Origin: Streptomyces sp. ISL-66
Lineage (GTDB): Bacteria; Actinomycetota; Actinomycetes; Streptomycetales; Streptomycetaceae
Assembly (NCBI RefSeq): GCF_018614135.1
Contig: NZ_JAGGOW010000162.1
Location: 1 to 42,497 of the forward strand
Direction of reading: 5' to 3'
Length of the DNA stretch: 42,497 bases
This document shows positions 14,879 through 24,623 of this stretch, piece by piece (position 1 is the first letter of the stretch; every line of letters begins with the position of its first letter). Below the pieces are notes generated by a model. That model ran no database searches. It was not told the DNA's origin and worked only from the letters and a program-made list of their open reading frames with translations. The translations under genes and the position numbers were made by a program.

Positions 14879-15888
14879 CTTCTTCCGACCTTTCGACTCT
14901 TCAGATCCGCATCGACCACCACAGCGCCGTTCACCGGGCCGCCGAGGCGGCCCGCACCAGGGCCCGGCAGTGCGGGCTGCTGGGCTCCCTGCCGGATCGT
15001 GCCGCCGTTCTGGCCTCGGAGCTGGCCAGCAACCTCGACAAGCATGCGCGGGACGGCGCCATCCATCTGCAGCCGCTTGTGTTGGGACAGGGGCTGGAGA
15101 TCCTCGCCGTCGACCGGGGCCCCGGCATCCCTGACCTCGGCAAGGCCCTGACCGACGGATATACCACCACGGCCACGCTGGGCGCGGGCCTGGGAGCCAT
15201 CCGGCGGATAGCGACCGACTTCACCATCCGCAGCCTCCCTGGAACCGGCACCGTGGCGTGCGCCCAACTCACCCCGCCGGGCGAGCGACCCAAAACATCC
15301 CAGGACATCGGATCGGCCTGCCTGGCCGTCGACACCGAAGAGCACTGCGGTGACGCCCGGGCCATCGCCGACACCGACACCGCCCGCACCGCCATCGTCG
15401 TGGACGGCCTCGGACACGGCCCCCGCGCCGCCGAGGCCGCACAGACAGCACTGCGGGCCTTCCACCGCGCACCTGACCAGCCCCTCCCGGTGCTGATCAC
15501 CGCGCTGCACCGCGCCCTGCGCCGCACCCGCGGCGCAGCCGTCGGCATCATGCGACTGCATCAGGACCGTGCGCAGTACTGCGGCATCGGCAACGTTCGC
15601 GCGCTGGTCCTCTCGCACGACACCGTGCACCACCGCCTCACAGGACAGCCTGGCGTCGTCGGCTGGGACATACCCCCACCCCGGCAACACGTCATTCCCC
15701 TGTCCCCGGACGCCACAGCCGTCCTCCACTCAGACGGCATCGACGAGAGATGGGCGCACGCCCCCTCGCCCTTTCTTCACCAGCTGCCCCCAGCACTACT
15801 TGCCGCGGCCGTTGTCCACAACCACCGTCGCAACCGCGACGACGCCACCTTCCTCGCAGCAAGGGCCCAAAGACACCCCCATGCCTGA
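14875..15888 (+). CDS. Fusion of RsbT-like HATPase and RsbX-like PP2C phosphatase
   Basis: This protein of about 337 residues joins a GHKL ATPase half (1-130; N box SELASNLDKHARDG, Asn53; Asp80 in AVDRGPGIPD) to an RsbX/SpoIIE phosphatase half (about 145-335; CGDARAIAD, VVDGLGHGPRAA, LHSDGIDERW). RsbX in Bacillus dephosphorylates RsbR/RsbS to reset the stressosome. Having a second kinase-like ATPase in the same chain means one protein could carry opposing activities. The GTG at 14875 overlaps the rsbT stop as GTGA; an ATG at 14863 is the alternative. The two-domain arrangement also occurs in other actinobacterial rsb operons as far as I recall. The family assignment is strong; the enzymatic balance is inference. 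Confidence 0.85.
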   Translation: MTSSDLSTLQIRIDHHSAVHRAAEAARTRARQCGLLGSLPDRAAVLASELASNLDKHARDGAIHLQPLVLGQGLEILAVDRGPGIPDLGKALTDGYTTTATLGAGLGAIRRIATDFTIRSLPGTGTVACAQLTPPGERPKTSQDIGSACLAVDTEEHCGDARAIADTDTARTAIVVDGLGHGPRAAEAAQTALRAFHRAPDQPLPVLITALHRALRRTRGAAVGIMRLHQDRAQYCGIGNVRALVLSHDTVHHRLTGQPGVVGWDIPPPRQHVIPLSPDATAVLHSDGIDERWAHAPSPFLHQLPPALLAAAVVHNHRRNRDDATFLAARAQRHPHA

Positions 15889-17203
15889 TCACTACCGGGC
15901 ACTCGCGCCACTGCGCCGGGCTGTCCGACAACTCGCCGTGGACCATCACCTGCCCACCGATCTCCGGGCCCGCTTGGTGCTATCCCTCAGTGCCGTGGCC
16001 CGCCACGAGCTCCAAGCCGGCCGGCCCCTCACCCTCGGAAGTGCCTATGTGCCAGGCCACGACGATGAACACACCGCTCTCCTCGCGATCACCCTCAGAT
16101 CCCCCCAGTCCCCAGGCCCCCTGCCCCTGGCCGACCTGCCGTTGCCTGCTCAACCAATCTCCGACTACGCCGCCACGTGGCACGTCCCCGTCCCCGCGGC
16201 CGTACGGTGGAAGAACGCCACTGGCAGCCCGCCCGGCGACCGGGCACCGCACTTGACAGAAACCGACGCCATCGAGGAGGAACTGCGGGCCGCTCTCGCC
16301 TGCGCCGACGCCCTCGCCGCCGAGCACCGCCGCCTCAAACACGAACTCGCCGAGACCAACAGCGGAGTCCTGGCCCTCTACGTCCAGCTCGAAGAACGCG
16401 ACGAGCAACTGCGCACAGCACACGGCCAAGTCCTACGGGAACTCGAAAACGCCCTGAGGCCGCGCCCCCTCACCATCGAGGGCCTCGAACTCGCTGTCCA
16501 TTACGAACCAGCTGGCGCCGACACCCCCACCGGCGGAGACCTGTACGACTGGTTCCCGCTTCCTGACGGTACGGTTCACATCACCGTCGTCGACGCCGTC
16601 GGACACGGCGTTAAGAGCACCCGCTGCGCCGTCAATGTCACGCACGCCGTGCGCACGCTCGCACTCGAAGGGCATCCACTGCAGTCGATCGTCGCGCGGA
16701 CCGACGAAATCCTGATGGCGTTCGACCGTAAGCTGATGGCGACCGTCCTCCTCGCACGACTCAACCCCGCAACAGGCGAACTCCTCCTCGCCAACGGCAG
16801 TCACCCGCCGGCACTCCTCGTACGAACGGATGGCACGGCCGAATACCTGGAACTCCGTGGACGGGGCATCGGCTTCCCGATGGCCGGCAGCGAAAAGCTG
16901 CGACACGCCTTCCTGGGCCCGGGCGACTTGCTCGTCCTGTACACCGACGGCCTCACTGAAAGCCGCAGAGACACCATGGAAGGCGAAGCCCGACTCCTGG
17001 CTTCGGCCCGCCGACTCCTGAAGATGCCCACAGCCGAACTGCCCTCAGCCATCGCCAAAGAGATGCACACCGTCATACTCCACTCCGACGACACCCTCGC
17101 CCTCGCCATCCGTATCGCGCCGACAGGCAGCGAAGCGGACCGGGCCGGTCATCGAGACCAGGGCCGGATCCGGGTTCACAGCAGCGCCCGGGACGACGGA
17201 TGA
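15881..17203 (+). CDS. RsbU-like SpoIIE phosphatase with coiled-coil linker
   Basis: This 440-residue protein ends the operon. The first 120 residues contain no known sensor fold but have a weak helical pattern; about 126-190 is a long charged helix (coiled coil); about 195-430 is a SpoIIE phosphatase with GGDLYDWFPL (218-227), VVDAVGHGVK, LYTDGLTE and DDTLALAIRI. The metal-binding Asp residues are intact. In Bacillus, RsbT docks on the helical N terminus of RsbU, so this is the likely output enzyme. The ATG at 15881 overlaps the previous stop by 8 bases. The antagonist it acts on, and the sigma factor, are outside the window. Confidence 0.85.
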   Translation: MPDHYRALAPLRRAVRQLAVDHHLPTDLRARLVLSLSAVARHELQAGRPLTLGSAYVPGHDDEHTALLAITLRSPQSPGPLPLADLPLPAQPISDYAATWHVPVPAAVRWKNATGSPPGDRAPHLTETDAIEEELRAALACADALAAEHRRLKHELAETNSGVLALYVQLEERDEQLRTAHGQVLRELENALRPRPLTIEGLELAVHYEPAGADTPTGGDLYDWFPLPDGTVHITVVDAVGHGVKSTRCAVNVTHAVRTLALEGHPLQSIVARTDEILMAFDRKLMATVLLARLNPATGELLLANGSHPPALLVRTDGTAEYLELRGRGIGFPMAGSEKLRHAFLGPGDLLVLYTDGLTESRRDTMEGEARLLASARRLLKMPTAELPSAIAKEMHTVILHSDDTLALAIRIAPTGSEADRAGHRDQGRIRVHSSARDDG

Positions 17204-17669
17204 CGGTCGAATGCCATGTCCCCCTCGCGTTCCAACGGACCGCCTATTTGCCGCTGGCCGCAGCGTCGGGAGACCCAGCTCGGTCAGATCACCGCCGAGG
17301 CTCTTGCAAATCTGCGGTTTGTTGTCACTGGGGGAGCGGGGATGTGTCACTGACCGCGGTGTGTCATTTGCACTGGTGACGGGCTTGAACGGTTCTGGTG
17401 GTGCCAGGTTGCCGCGGATTTAGCGGTGACAAGTTGTGACGATTTTGCTGGACAGCCTGGTGCAGATTCCTAGACTGCTGGCCGGGCTGGGAGCCGGCGG
17501 TCGAGCTCGGCAGCGGCGGGGTTCGTCGCCCGGGGGCTTTACCCAATGAGGTCGCCTGGTGTCCGGGGAATGCGGATTGCGGTGTCACCGGGCTGCGGAT
17601 CGGGGCTTCATAGGGGGAGACCGCTGACAGACACGGTCGTACAGGATGGCCGGGTAGGCGGGAGGCGGT
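17204..17669 (+). other. Gap with candidate left end of the Mu-type transposon
   Basis: No gene is supported. From about 17320 to 17440 the motif TGTCA recurs in TTGTCACTGG, TGTGTCACTGAC and TGTGTCATTTG, with opposite-strand GTGAC copies after it. Repeated short motifs of this kind are where Mu/Tn7-type transposases bind. The link with the transposase remnant that follows is inference. Confidence 0.35.
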
Positions 17670-19250
17670 ATGCGCGGGAGCCGCATGCCGGAAGATCATG
17701 GTCTTGGACCGGTGGTGCCGCCGGTGTTGGCGCGTCGGCAGGCGGTGTCGCGGCTGCTGGTGCTGGAGGCGCGGGGTGAGCTCCGTACGGACCATGCCCG
17801 GCTGGTGGCGGCCGGGGCAGGGGTGTCGTTGCGGACGGTGTGGCGGTGGCTGGCCACAGCCCGGGAGGAGGGCCGTACGGGGGCACGGGAGCGGGCGCGG
17901 TTCACGATCACGCCGGAGGTTCATGCGCGTCTGGCGCGGTGGTGCGGGAACGCGGCGGCGGTGCAGCGGGAGTTGCTGGCCGAGGCGGACGCCGCAGCGG
18001 GTACAGAGACGGATGCTGCGCGCCGGTTGGCGGGTGTGCCGTCGTTGGCGACCTTGCACCGGACGGTCCGAAGGGATCTGAATCCGGGGCAGAGGGCGGC
18101 GCTGTCGGGCGGGGAACGGGCGAGGCGACGGAGCGATGTCCACCTGCGCCGGCCCCAGACGTGGCGCAACGCGTGCTGGGACGGCGACCACAAGCACGTC
18201 CCGGTCGAGGTCGACCTGGACGGCGAGTTGGTCTTCCCGTGGGTGACCTGGTTCATCGACTGCACCACGAACGCGATCACCGGAGCCGCGGTCACCCCGC
18301 ACCAGCCGTCCCGGGACGCGATCCTGGCCGCGCTCAGGATCGCTCTGTCCCGGGATGGCGACGGCCCGTACGGGCCGATCGGCGGCCTGCCGCGCTGGTA
18401 CGGATCGACCGCGGGCAGGACTTCCTCTCCCGCACCGTCACCTCAGCCCTCGCGACGTTCGCCGTCCCGGTCTACCCGGTGGCGGCCTACCAGCCGCACC
18501 TGAAGGGCACGGTGGAGAACCTCAACCGGTGCGCGCAGCGCATGCTGTTCGCCTCACTGCCCCGCTACGCCCACCAGCCCACGGACACGCCGCGTCCCCG
18601 GACCGGTCCAAGGACACGACCCGGCCGCTGTCGTTCACCGCGTTCGTCGAGATCCTGCTGGACTGGGTGGCCTGGTGGAACACCGAGCACACCTCGCAGG
18701 CGCTGGACGGCCGGACGCCGCTGGCCGCATGGCAGAGCGACCCGACACGGCTCCAGGAAGCCGATCCCGCCCTACTGTGAGCGTTCACGCTGGAGGGCGA
18801 CGGCCGCATACGTGCGCTCACCACCAGCGGGGTGCGCTGGCGCAGTCGCTACTACGTCGGCGACTGGATGACCGGACTGGCCGGTGCCGGGCTACGAGTA
18901 CGCGTACGTCATGTTCCGCACCACGACCACGAGATCGAGGTCTTCGACGGGGTCACGGACGCCTACCTGGGACCGGCCCATCTGGCGGACGCGGCCACCC
19001 CGGAGCAGCGCGCCGCGCTGCGCCGAACCCGGGCCGCGGACGCCTGACGCGCGCTCTGACGGCGGCGAGCCGACGCCGCCGAGAGCGCTACGCGGCGGTC
19101 ACGCGGGCCGAGCAGCCGAAGCGCCTGGGGTCGGTCACCGAGGTGGAGGCGGGTCTGGAACTGGCGGCCGGGGACCGCGGGGACCTGGCGGAGCTCGCGT
19201 TGCCGGACCTCGTCCCGCCAGCCGCGCCTCCGTCTCACTGGCGGACCCCG
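17670..19250 (+). pseudogene. Mu-type (rve/Mu C-terminal) transposase, multiply broken
   Basis: An HTH region (GVSLRTVWRWLATAREE), an rve catalytic core with Asp in CWDGDHKHVPVEVDL, Asp in VRIDRGQDFLS and Glu in HLKGTVENLNR, and a Mu-type C-terminal beta-barrel (RYYVGDWMTGLAG, VRHVPHHDHEIEVFD) can all be traced. They lie in three different frames. Shifts occur near 18394 and 18600, a TGA at 18778-18780 replaces the expected Trp codon, and another shift follows 19047, after which a helical tail (RRRRERYAAVTRAEQPKRLG) continues. The enzyme is dead. The AAA+ partner expected next to such transposases is absent. The gene ran downstream of the TGTCA-repeat region. Confidence 0.75.
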
Positions 19251-19404
19251 CCCTCCCTCGCAGCACGTACCCGGCCGCCGCCCCGGCCCGCGTCCGACGA
19301 CGAGCCGTCCTCCGGTGAACGGGAAGACGGTGTTCTCCCGGGTGTGAGAGACCAGAGGCCTGGCGGTGGTGTCCGGTGACCGCGCCGACCTATCAGTACG
19401 TTGA

Positions 19405-19920
19405 TCTGCCCGGTGCTTCCATCGTGTCGACGAAGAACTGACCTACGACGGGCTGCGGGCCACCGAGGCCAAGGGCAACAAGGGCGGGCGCCGACCCGCC
19501 GTCCCCGCCGCGAAGACCGACGCCGTACGCACCGCGTACCTGGAAGGCCGGTCCATCGCCGCCCTCGCCCGCGACCACGACATCAGCCGCGGCGCCATCC
19601 GCGCCGCCGTCGCCGACCTCCTGCCCGAGTACACAGCCGCCGACCCGGGAACCCTGGCCCCGGAACTGCCGGTCGTCCTCGACATGCCGGGCAAGGTCGC
19701 CGACTTCCTCCGCACCGCCGACCTTGAGCCCGCCGAGCAGACCGCGCTGGGCCAGGGCTACACGCTGCGCGTCACTGCCGTGCCCGCAGTCCACCGCCAG
19801 CTCCTCGCCCGCTGCCAGCCCCTCGACGGCACCCCGGGGAGCACGGCGGTCCCGGCCCAGCGCAAGGCCCGCCGCGAGTACGCGAACCGGGTCAGCGCCC
19901 TCGCGGGCGACACCCCGTAG
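19405..19920 (+). pseudogene. Serine recombinase (resolvase/invertase), C-terminal part only
   Basis: The open frame from 19405 reads HRVDEELTYDGLRATEAKGN then KGGRRPAV, which is the end of a resolvase catalytic domain with its long helix E. It continues into a DNA-binding HTH (KTDAVRTAYLEGRSIAALAR, DHDISRGAIRAAVADL) and a further helical region of about 80 residues to the stop at 19920. The catalytic N terminus with its Ser is missing; a TGA stands at 19402-19404. It is a 5' truncated relic next to the Mu-type transposase relic. Confidence 0.6.
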
Positions 19921-20127
19921 CGAGTCATCCGGGCTCCAAGATCATCCCGTGGCGGGTTTCTGGGCGTATCTGGGTCATGCCCCTCCCTGGGTATGTGCGC
20001 TCGCCGGGGACCTTCGCCCCGGTGGCTTCGGTTCAGCCTCAGCAGTCGCAGCCGGGGCGGGGATCGGGTCGGCCCGGGACCAGCCCAGGATGGCGTTGCG
20101 GATGCCTCGGCCGCGTGGCCCAGCTGA

Positions 20128-21618
20128 TCAGCGGCTGTTGTCCGGGTCGTAGACGCTGAGGTCGCCGTAGGCAGACAGAACGCGGGCCAGGTCACCGGGT
20201 TTGTGCCGCAGGGTGGTGTCCAAGAAGGCGAGAGTGGTTGCTGCGACGACGTGGGGGCTCTCGGTTCGGCCCAGGGAGCCGACGATCGAGGGCATAGGCG
20301 GCAGGTACAGGGGGCCGTCCATGAAGGTGAGGTGTGCGGCGCCGGGGATGGTGAGCCGGTAGCTCGTCGCGGTGCTGAGCTTGAGGGCCTCGGTGAGGCG
20401 GGGTATGTAGTGCGGGTCGGTTCCGGGGGTGATGGCCTGGGTGAGCGCGAGTGTCGGCTGGTGGAGGGACGGGGAGGTGGGGCCGTGGGGGTAGCCGTCC
20501 AGATCGATGACGGCGTCGAACCGGTGGTCCTGCCGGGCTGCCTGCAGAGCGGCGGCGCCACCCATGGAATGGCCGGTGACCGCGACCCGACTGGTGTCCA
20601 GGCGTCCGGTCAGCGGGCCGGTCATTGCACCCCGGTCCAGATGGTCCAGCTGGGTGAGGGCGAAGCTGAGGTCGGCGGCCCGAACCGCCGTCCAGTCAAC
20701 CGCCAGACTGTCGTCCTTGTCCCGGTCTCCGGTGGAGGCGATCTCGGTGTGGATCGTTCGGCCGTCGGCGAGGACGACGGCGGCGGAGTCGTAGGGGTGG
20801 TCGAGGGCGGCGACCACATAGCCGTGGCTGGCCAGTTCCTCCGCCCAGGCGGTGTTTTGGGTACGCACTCCGCCCGACCCGGGAGAGAACAGCACGACCG
20901 GGAACCGTTCGCCCCCGCCGGCCACCGGGGCGTTGAAGACCGAATGGGTGTGGGCACGCGGGACGCCGTCGACCAGGAAGCCAGGCAAGCCGACTTGGCG
21001 GGCGAGGGCATCGGAAACGGTGCGAGCCTCGTGCTCCGTGCGTCCGAGGTACTGGGCCGGCTGCGCGCCTGCGGGGCTCTTTTGCGCGGGATACCAGAAC
21101 TGGACCACGACCGTCCGCCGGTCGTGCGGATCGGCGGTGAAACTCTCGGGGCGGCGTGGGTCGGTCCATTGCACCACGCCGGTGCCGACCGCGAAACGGC
21201 CGGACGGCTCGGGGAACACGGGTACAGGAAAGGCCCATGCGGCCACCGGACCCGTGGCAATCAGGCCGACGCAGGCCACCGAGCCCGGCAACGCCAGCCA
21301 CCATCGGGCCCGCCACGCCGGCCGGCCGGAACGGCGTCGCAGCAGGGGAGAGAAGGCGAACGGCAACGCGACGGCAGCGCCTGCCAGCACCGGCAGCATC
21401 TGCCAGCGGATCCCCACCACACTCAGCACGATCGCGGACGGTACGAGAACCGCCCCCGCCGCGATCGTGACGCGTGGGCGGACAGCGGGGGGAAGCCAGC
21501 GCGCTACCACCAGTGCGACGCCACCCAGCAAGGCAAGAAATTCCAGAGGGGACATGTACAGCCCCGCGATGATCTCGGTCACCCGGCCATCCTCGGCGCG
21601 GGGCACCCGATGCCACAT
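20128..21618 (-). CDS. Membrane-anchored alpha/beta hydrolase (PAF-acetylhydrolase-like)
   Basis: This protein of about 496 residues has four N-terminal membrane segments (about 22-42, 50-70, 74-89 and 106-130) followed by an alpha/beta hydrolase domain. The catalytic triad is visible: Ser351 in VTGHSMGGAA, Asp near 372-374 in VIDLDGYPHG and His429 in PGAAHLTFMDG. The phrase VVVQFWYPAQ and the overall pattern resemble the platelet-activating-factor acetylhydrolase class and Streptomyces lipases. The substrate is probably a short acyl ester, but that is inference. I chose ATG 21618 because GGAGA lies 5 bases upstream; later starts at 21582 or 21555 are possible. A tandem array of palindromes immediately upstream (21640-21723) suggests repression. 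Confidence 0.8.
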   Translation of the reverse strand: MWHRVPRAEDGRVTEIIAGLYMSPLEFLALLGGVALVVARWLPPAVRPRVTIAAGAVLVPSAIVLSVVGIRWQMLPVLAGAAVALPFAFSPLLRRRSGRPAWRARWWLALPGSVACVGLIATGPVAAWAFPVPVFPEPSGRFAVGTGVVQWTDPRRPESFTADPHDRRTVVVQFWYPAQKSPAGAQPAQYLGRTEHEARTVSDALARQVGLPGFLVDGVPRAHTHSVFNAPVAGGGERFPVVLFSPGSGGVRTQNTAWAEELASHGYVVAALDHPYDSAAVVLADGRTIHTEIASTGDRDKDDSLAVDWTAVRAADLSFALTQLDHLDRGAMTGPLTGRLDTSRVAVTGHSMGGAAALQAARQDHRFDAVIDLDGYPHGPTSPSLHQPTLALTQAITPGTDPHYIPRLTEALKLSTATSYRLTIPGAAHLTFMDGPLYLPPMPSIVGSLGRTESPHVVAATTLAFLDTTLRHKPGDLARVLSAYGDLSVYDPDNSR

Positions 21619-21639
21619 CAGTCTCCGGTCGCGATCGGA

Positions 21640-21723
21640 TGCGACCGGAGTCGCAATCTGAGGCATGTCCCCTGTGCGACCAGAGTCGCATCCAGGCATC
21701 TTGCCTGTGCAACCGGAGTCGCA
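21640..21723. promoter_or_regulatory. Three tandem palindromes, TGCGACCGGAGTCGCA type
   Basis: Copies at 21640-21655 (TGCGACCGGAGTCGCA), 21675-21690 (TGCGACCAGAGTCGCA) and 21708-21723 (TGCAACCGGAGTCGCA) are spaced 35 and 33 bases, near three helical turns. The connecting bases also repeat (AGGCATGTCCCCTG and AGGCATCTTGCCTG). They sit directly upstream of the hydrolase start, as operators would. Confidence 0.55.
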
Positions 21724-22060
21724 ATCGAGCACGCGAGGTGAAGGCCGCTTTGTGACCGCGGAAGGTAGCGGGGCTCCTCCTGCGGTCGTACCTAGGCACG
21801 GTGCCATCAGACGGTGGATTCATGTGCTTCGCGTGCTCGCGTGCACCGTGGCCGCAGTCCACGCCGGGGAGCGCGGGATGTGCGCTCCTTGTACCCGACG
21901 GCTCCGGCTGCACGCGGTGTCGGCGATTCGGTCACGCGGCTGGGGCGTGCTGCGTACTCCCTCAAGGAACGACTCGCCACGACTGCCTGATCAGTCCAAC
22001 TTCAGCGGCAAACGGTCCAACTTCGATGTCAGAGGACATCCATCGCCTACCGTGATAGCG
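21724..22060. other. Gap without supported gene
   Basis: No coding pattern or repeat beyond the promoter of the hydrolase (transcribed leftward) is visible. The IS21 element starts at its right edge. Confidence 0.3.
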
Positions 22061-22181
22061 GCCAGTAGGTACTCCCCGTAGGCGGCCATTTATCGGCCCA
22101 CTCATGGCCACGATCTTCCCCACGTATGGCCAGATACCTCCCCGCACCTGGACGGATAACCGGTCGGCGAGGCTGGCTGGT

Positions 22182-23540
22182 GTGAAGAACAGCAGGGAGA
22201 TCATGGAAATCCTTGAGGCTTACGACCTCACGGGGAGTTACCGCGGGGCGGCCGAGCTGGCCGGATGCGACCACCACACGGTGGCCCGGTATGTGCGGAT
22301 GCGCGAGGCCGGTGAAGGTCCGGTGGCCCGGCAGCACCGTGCCCGGCCGATCGACGAGTACCTGGCGAAGATCGAGGAACTGGTGGTGCAGTCCCGCGGG
22401 AAGATGCGCGCGGACATCGTCCACCGTCGGATCACCGCGATGGGCTTCACCGGCGGGGAACGGACCGGTGCGCGTGGGTGGCCTGGTCCCGTTTCCGGGT
22501 GGTGATCCCGGTGTTCGACAAGACGCTGCCGACGATCGGGGCCTGCATGGAGACCAGTTGCGGCATTTCGGCGGGTCCCGACCTATGTGCTGACCGACAA
22601 CGAGAAGACGGTCACCACGACACACGTCGCGAACATCGCGGTCCGCAACCCGGAGATCGTCGAAGTCGGGCGGCACTACGGCATGACGATCCGTACCTGT
22701 CTGCCGGCCGACCCCGAGACGAAGGGCGGATCGGAGGTCACCGTCCGGATCGCGAAGGCCGACCTGGTGCCCACCAACACCAACCTCCTCGAGCAGTACC
22801 AGACCTTCGTCCAGCTCGAGGCGGCCTGCCGGCAGTTCAGCGACGAGGTCAACGACCGCGTCCACCGCGAGACCCGCCGCAAGCCGGCCGACATGCTCGT
22901 CGAGGAACAGGCCCGCCTTCATCCGCTGCCGAAGGAGCCGTTCACCGTTGCGTTCGGCGCCACCCGCCGGGTCTGCTGGGACGCCACGATCTCCGTCGAG
23001 GGAGTGCGTTACTCGGTCCCGCACCCGCTGATCGACACTCGGGTCTGGGCCCGGTTCCACGGAGACGAGCTCATCGTCACCACCGTCGGCGAGGCCGGTC
23101 CGGCCGAGGTCGCCCGGCATCCGCGGTCCACTCCGGGCAACCCGGTGATCGTCGCCGAGCATTACCCGCCACGGGAGGACAAGGAGGCCGACCGCACTCC
23201 GCGTGCGAACTCCGCCGAGGAAGCGGCCTTCCTCGCGATCGGTCCCGGGGCCGCGTCTTGGCTGGTCGAGGCCGGGGCCGCAGGCGCCCGGAGGGTCAAG
23301 CCGAAGATGGCCGAGGCCGTCGCGCTGGCCAAACTGCACTCGGCCGCCGAGGTCGACCGGGCGCTCGGGGCGGCGGCGGTCGCCGGGCGGTTCGCGGAGA
23401 ACGACCTGATCCGCATACTCACCTACCAAGCCGGCCTGGAGACCATCGAGCCCACCAGGGCTTCCGAGGAACACAGCCTGCAGCCGGGTACTTCCGCCTG
23501 GTCCAAGTTCGGCATCACCGACGAAGGAGACGACCTCTGA
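22182..23540 (+). pseudogene. istA: IstA transposase of IS21, deleted and frameshifted
   Basis: The N-terminal HTH region (VKNSREIMEILEAYDLTGSY, CDHHTVARYVRMREAG) is intact to FTGGERT near 22460. About 45-50 residues normally found next, including the first catalytic Asp of the WDFGDG motif, are missing. The frame then resumes as AWSRFRVVIPVFDKTLPTIG, shifts again near 22585 (one G lost before PTYVLTDNEKTVT) and runs cleanly to the stop at 23540 with YVLTDNE, GSEVTVRIAKADLVPTNTN and the IstA C terminus. Inactive. Its stop overlaps the istB start (TGATGG). Confidence 0.8.
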
Positions 23541-24327
23541 TGGCCACCCCGATCCGTGTTACCGGCACCCACGGGAACCCGCTGGCCGAGGCCATCGAGC
23601 TGACCAAGCGGCTGAAACTCCCGCACATGCGTCGGGCGTTGACCGACCTGATTCCCACCGCGAAGGCCCAACGCTGGACCCGGCCGAGGTTGTCCGTGTC
23701 CTGCTGGCCGAGGAAGCCGCCGGCCGTGACGCGGCCAACCTCCGTACTCGCCGCAAGCGGGCCGGGTTCCCGGCCGGGAAGACTCTCGGTGACTGGGACG
23801 AGACCGCGTCCTCGATCCCGAGGCCGACCCAGGACTCCCTAAAGATGCTCGAGTGGGTGACCCGCAAGGAGAATCTCTGCATCTGCGGGCCCTCGGGCAG
23901 GGGCAAGAGCCACTTCACCGAGGCGCTCGGCCAGGCCGCGATCGAGGCCGGCATGACGGTCGCCCGGTTCACCATCGAAGACCTCGGCGCCCTCGTCCGC
24001 CGCCACCGCGCGGACGACTCGCTCGCCCGGGCCATGGCCCGCTTGATCCGCACCGACCTGATCATCGTCGACGACATCGGTCTCCTGCCCGTCTCCCCGG
24101 ACGCCGCCGAAGGCTTCTACCGCCTGGTCGGCGCCGCCTACGAGCGACGCGCACTCGCCGTCTCGAGCAACCTCCACCCGTCCGGCTTCGACGAGATCAT
24201 GACCAAGACCCTCGCCACCGCGACCGTCGACCGGCTCTTGCTCCACGCTCACGTCGTGGTCACCCAGGGTGATTCCTTCCGGCTCAACCAAGCTACCAGC
24301 GGTCAGGGGGTGATCCCCTTGCGCTGA
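23540..24327 (+). pseudogene. istB: IstB-type ATPase of IS21, frameshifted
   Basis: IstB is the AAA+ helper that loads IstA on target DNA. The first 45 residues (NPLAEAIELTKRLKLPHMRR) are in one frame. Near 23675 the frame shifts and the rest, DPAEVVRVLLAEEAAGRDAA through the stop at 24327, is in another. Walker A is GPSGRGKSHF, with Arg where Thr or Val is usual; Walker B is LIIVDDIGLLP; the sensor region VDRLLLHAHVV is present. With the shift the intact product is not made. Confidence 0.8.
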
Positions 24328-24623
24328 CCCACCCACCAACAGCGGGGAAAGTATCTGGCCGCCGTTGGGGAGGACTTATCGGCCGCCAGTGCGTCATTTG
24401 TCTGACCGCCCGCGGGGAAGATCGACAGGCCATTGACAGTCCTATCCCGTTGCTTCAGGGAGTAGGCGGTACCGGTTGATGGCGCGCCAAAGGATCTTCC
24501 CGGCGGGCGGCCTGCCTGCGATTCCTGGGCCGTACCGGCGGGTATGGATCCGGATCACGTGCAAAGTTTGATAGACGTGGTCATGAGCCTGCGGGGTGCC
24601 GGCAAGGAGGAAGGGGCGGCCCG

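Larger units (their letters stand above)
22065..24415 (+). mobile_element. IS21-family element, decayed
   Basis: The istA and istB remnants are flanked by related end motifs. On the left, GGCGGCCATTTATCGGCC and GGCCAGATACCTCCCC (about 22080-22145). On the right, the reverse complements GGCGGCCGATAAG and GGCCAGATACTTTCCCC (about 24345-24400). Multiple short repeats at both ends are typical of IS21. Exact boundaries cannot be fixed. Confidence 0.6.

Noticed and set aside
20203..21741. A 512-codon plus-strand frame opposite the hydrolase
   Set aside because: Antisense to an alpha/beta hydrolase with a complete catalytic triad; composition is typical of a shadow frame.
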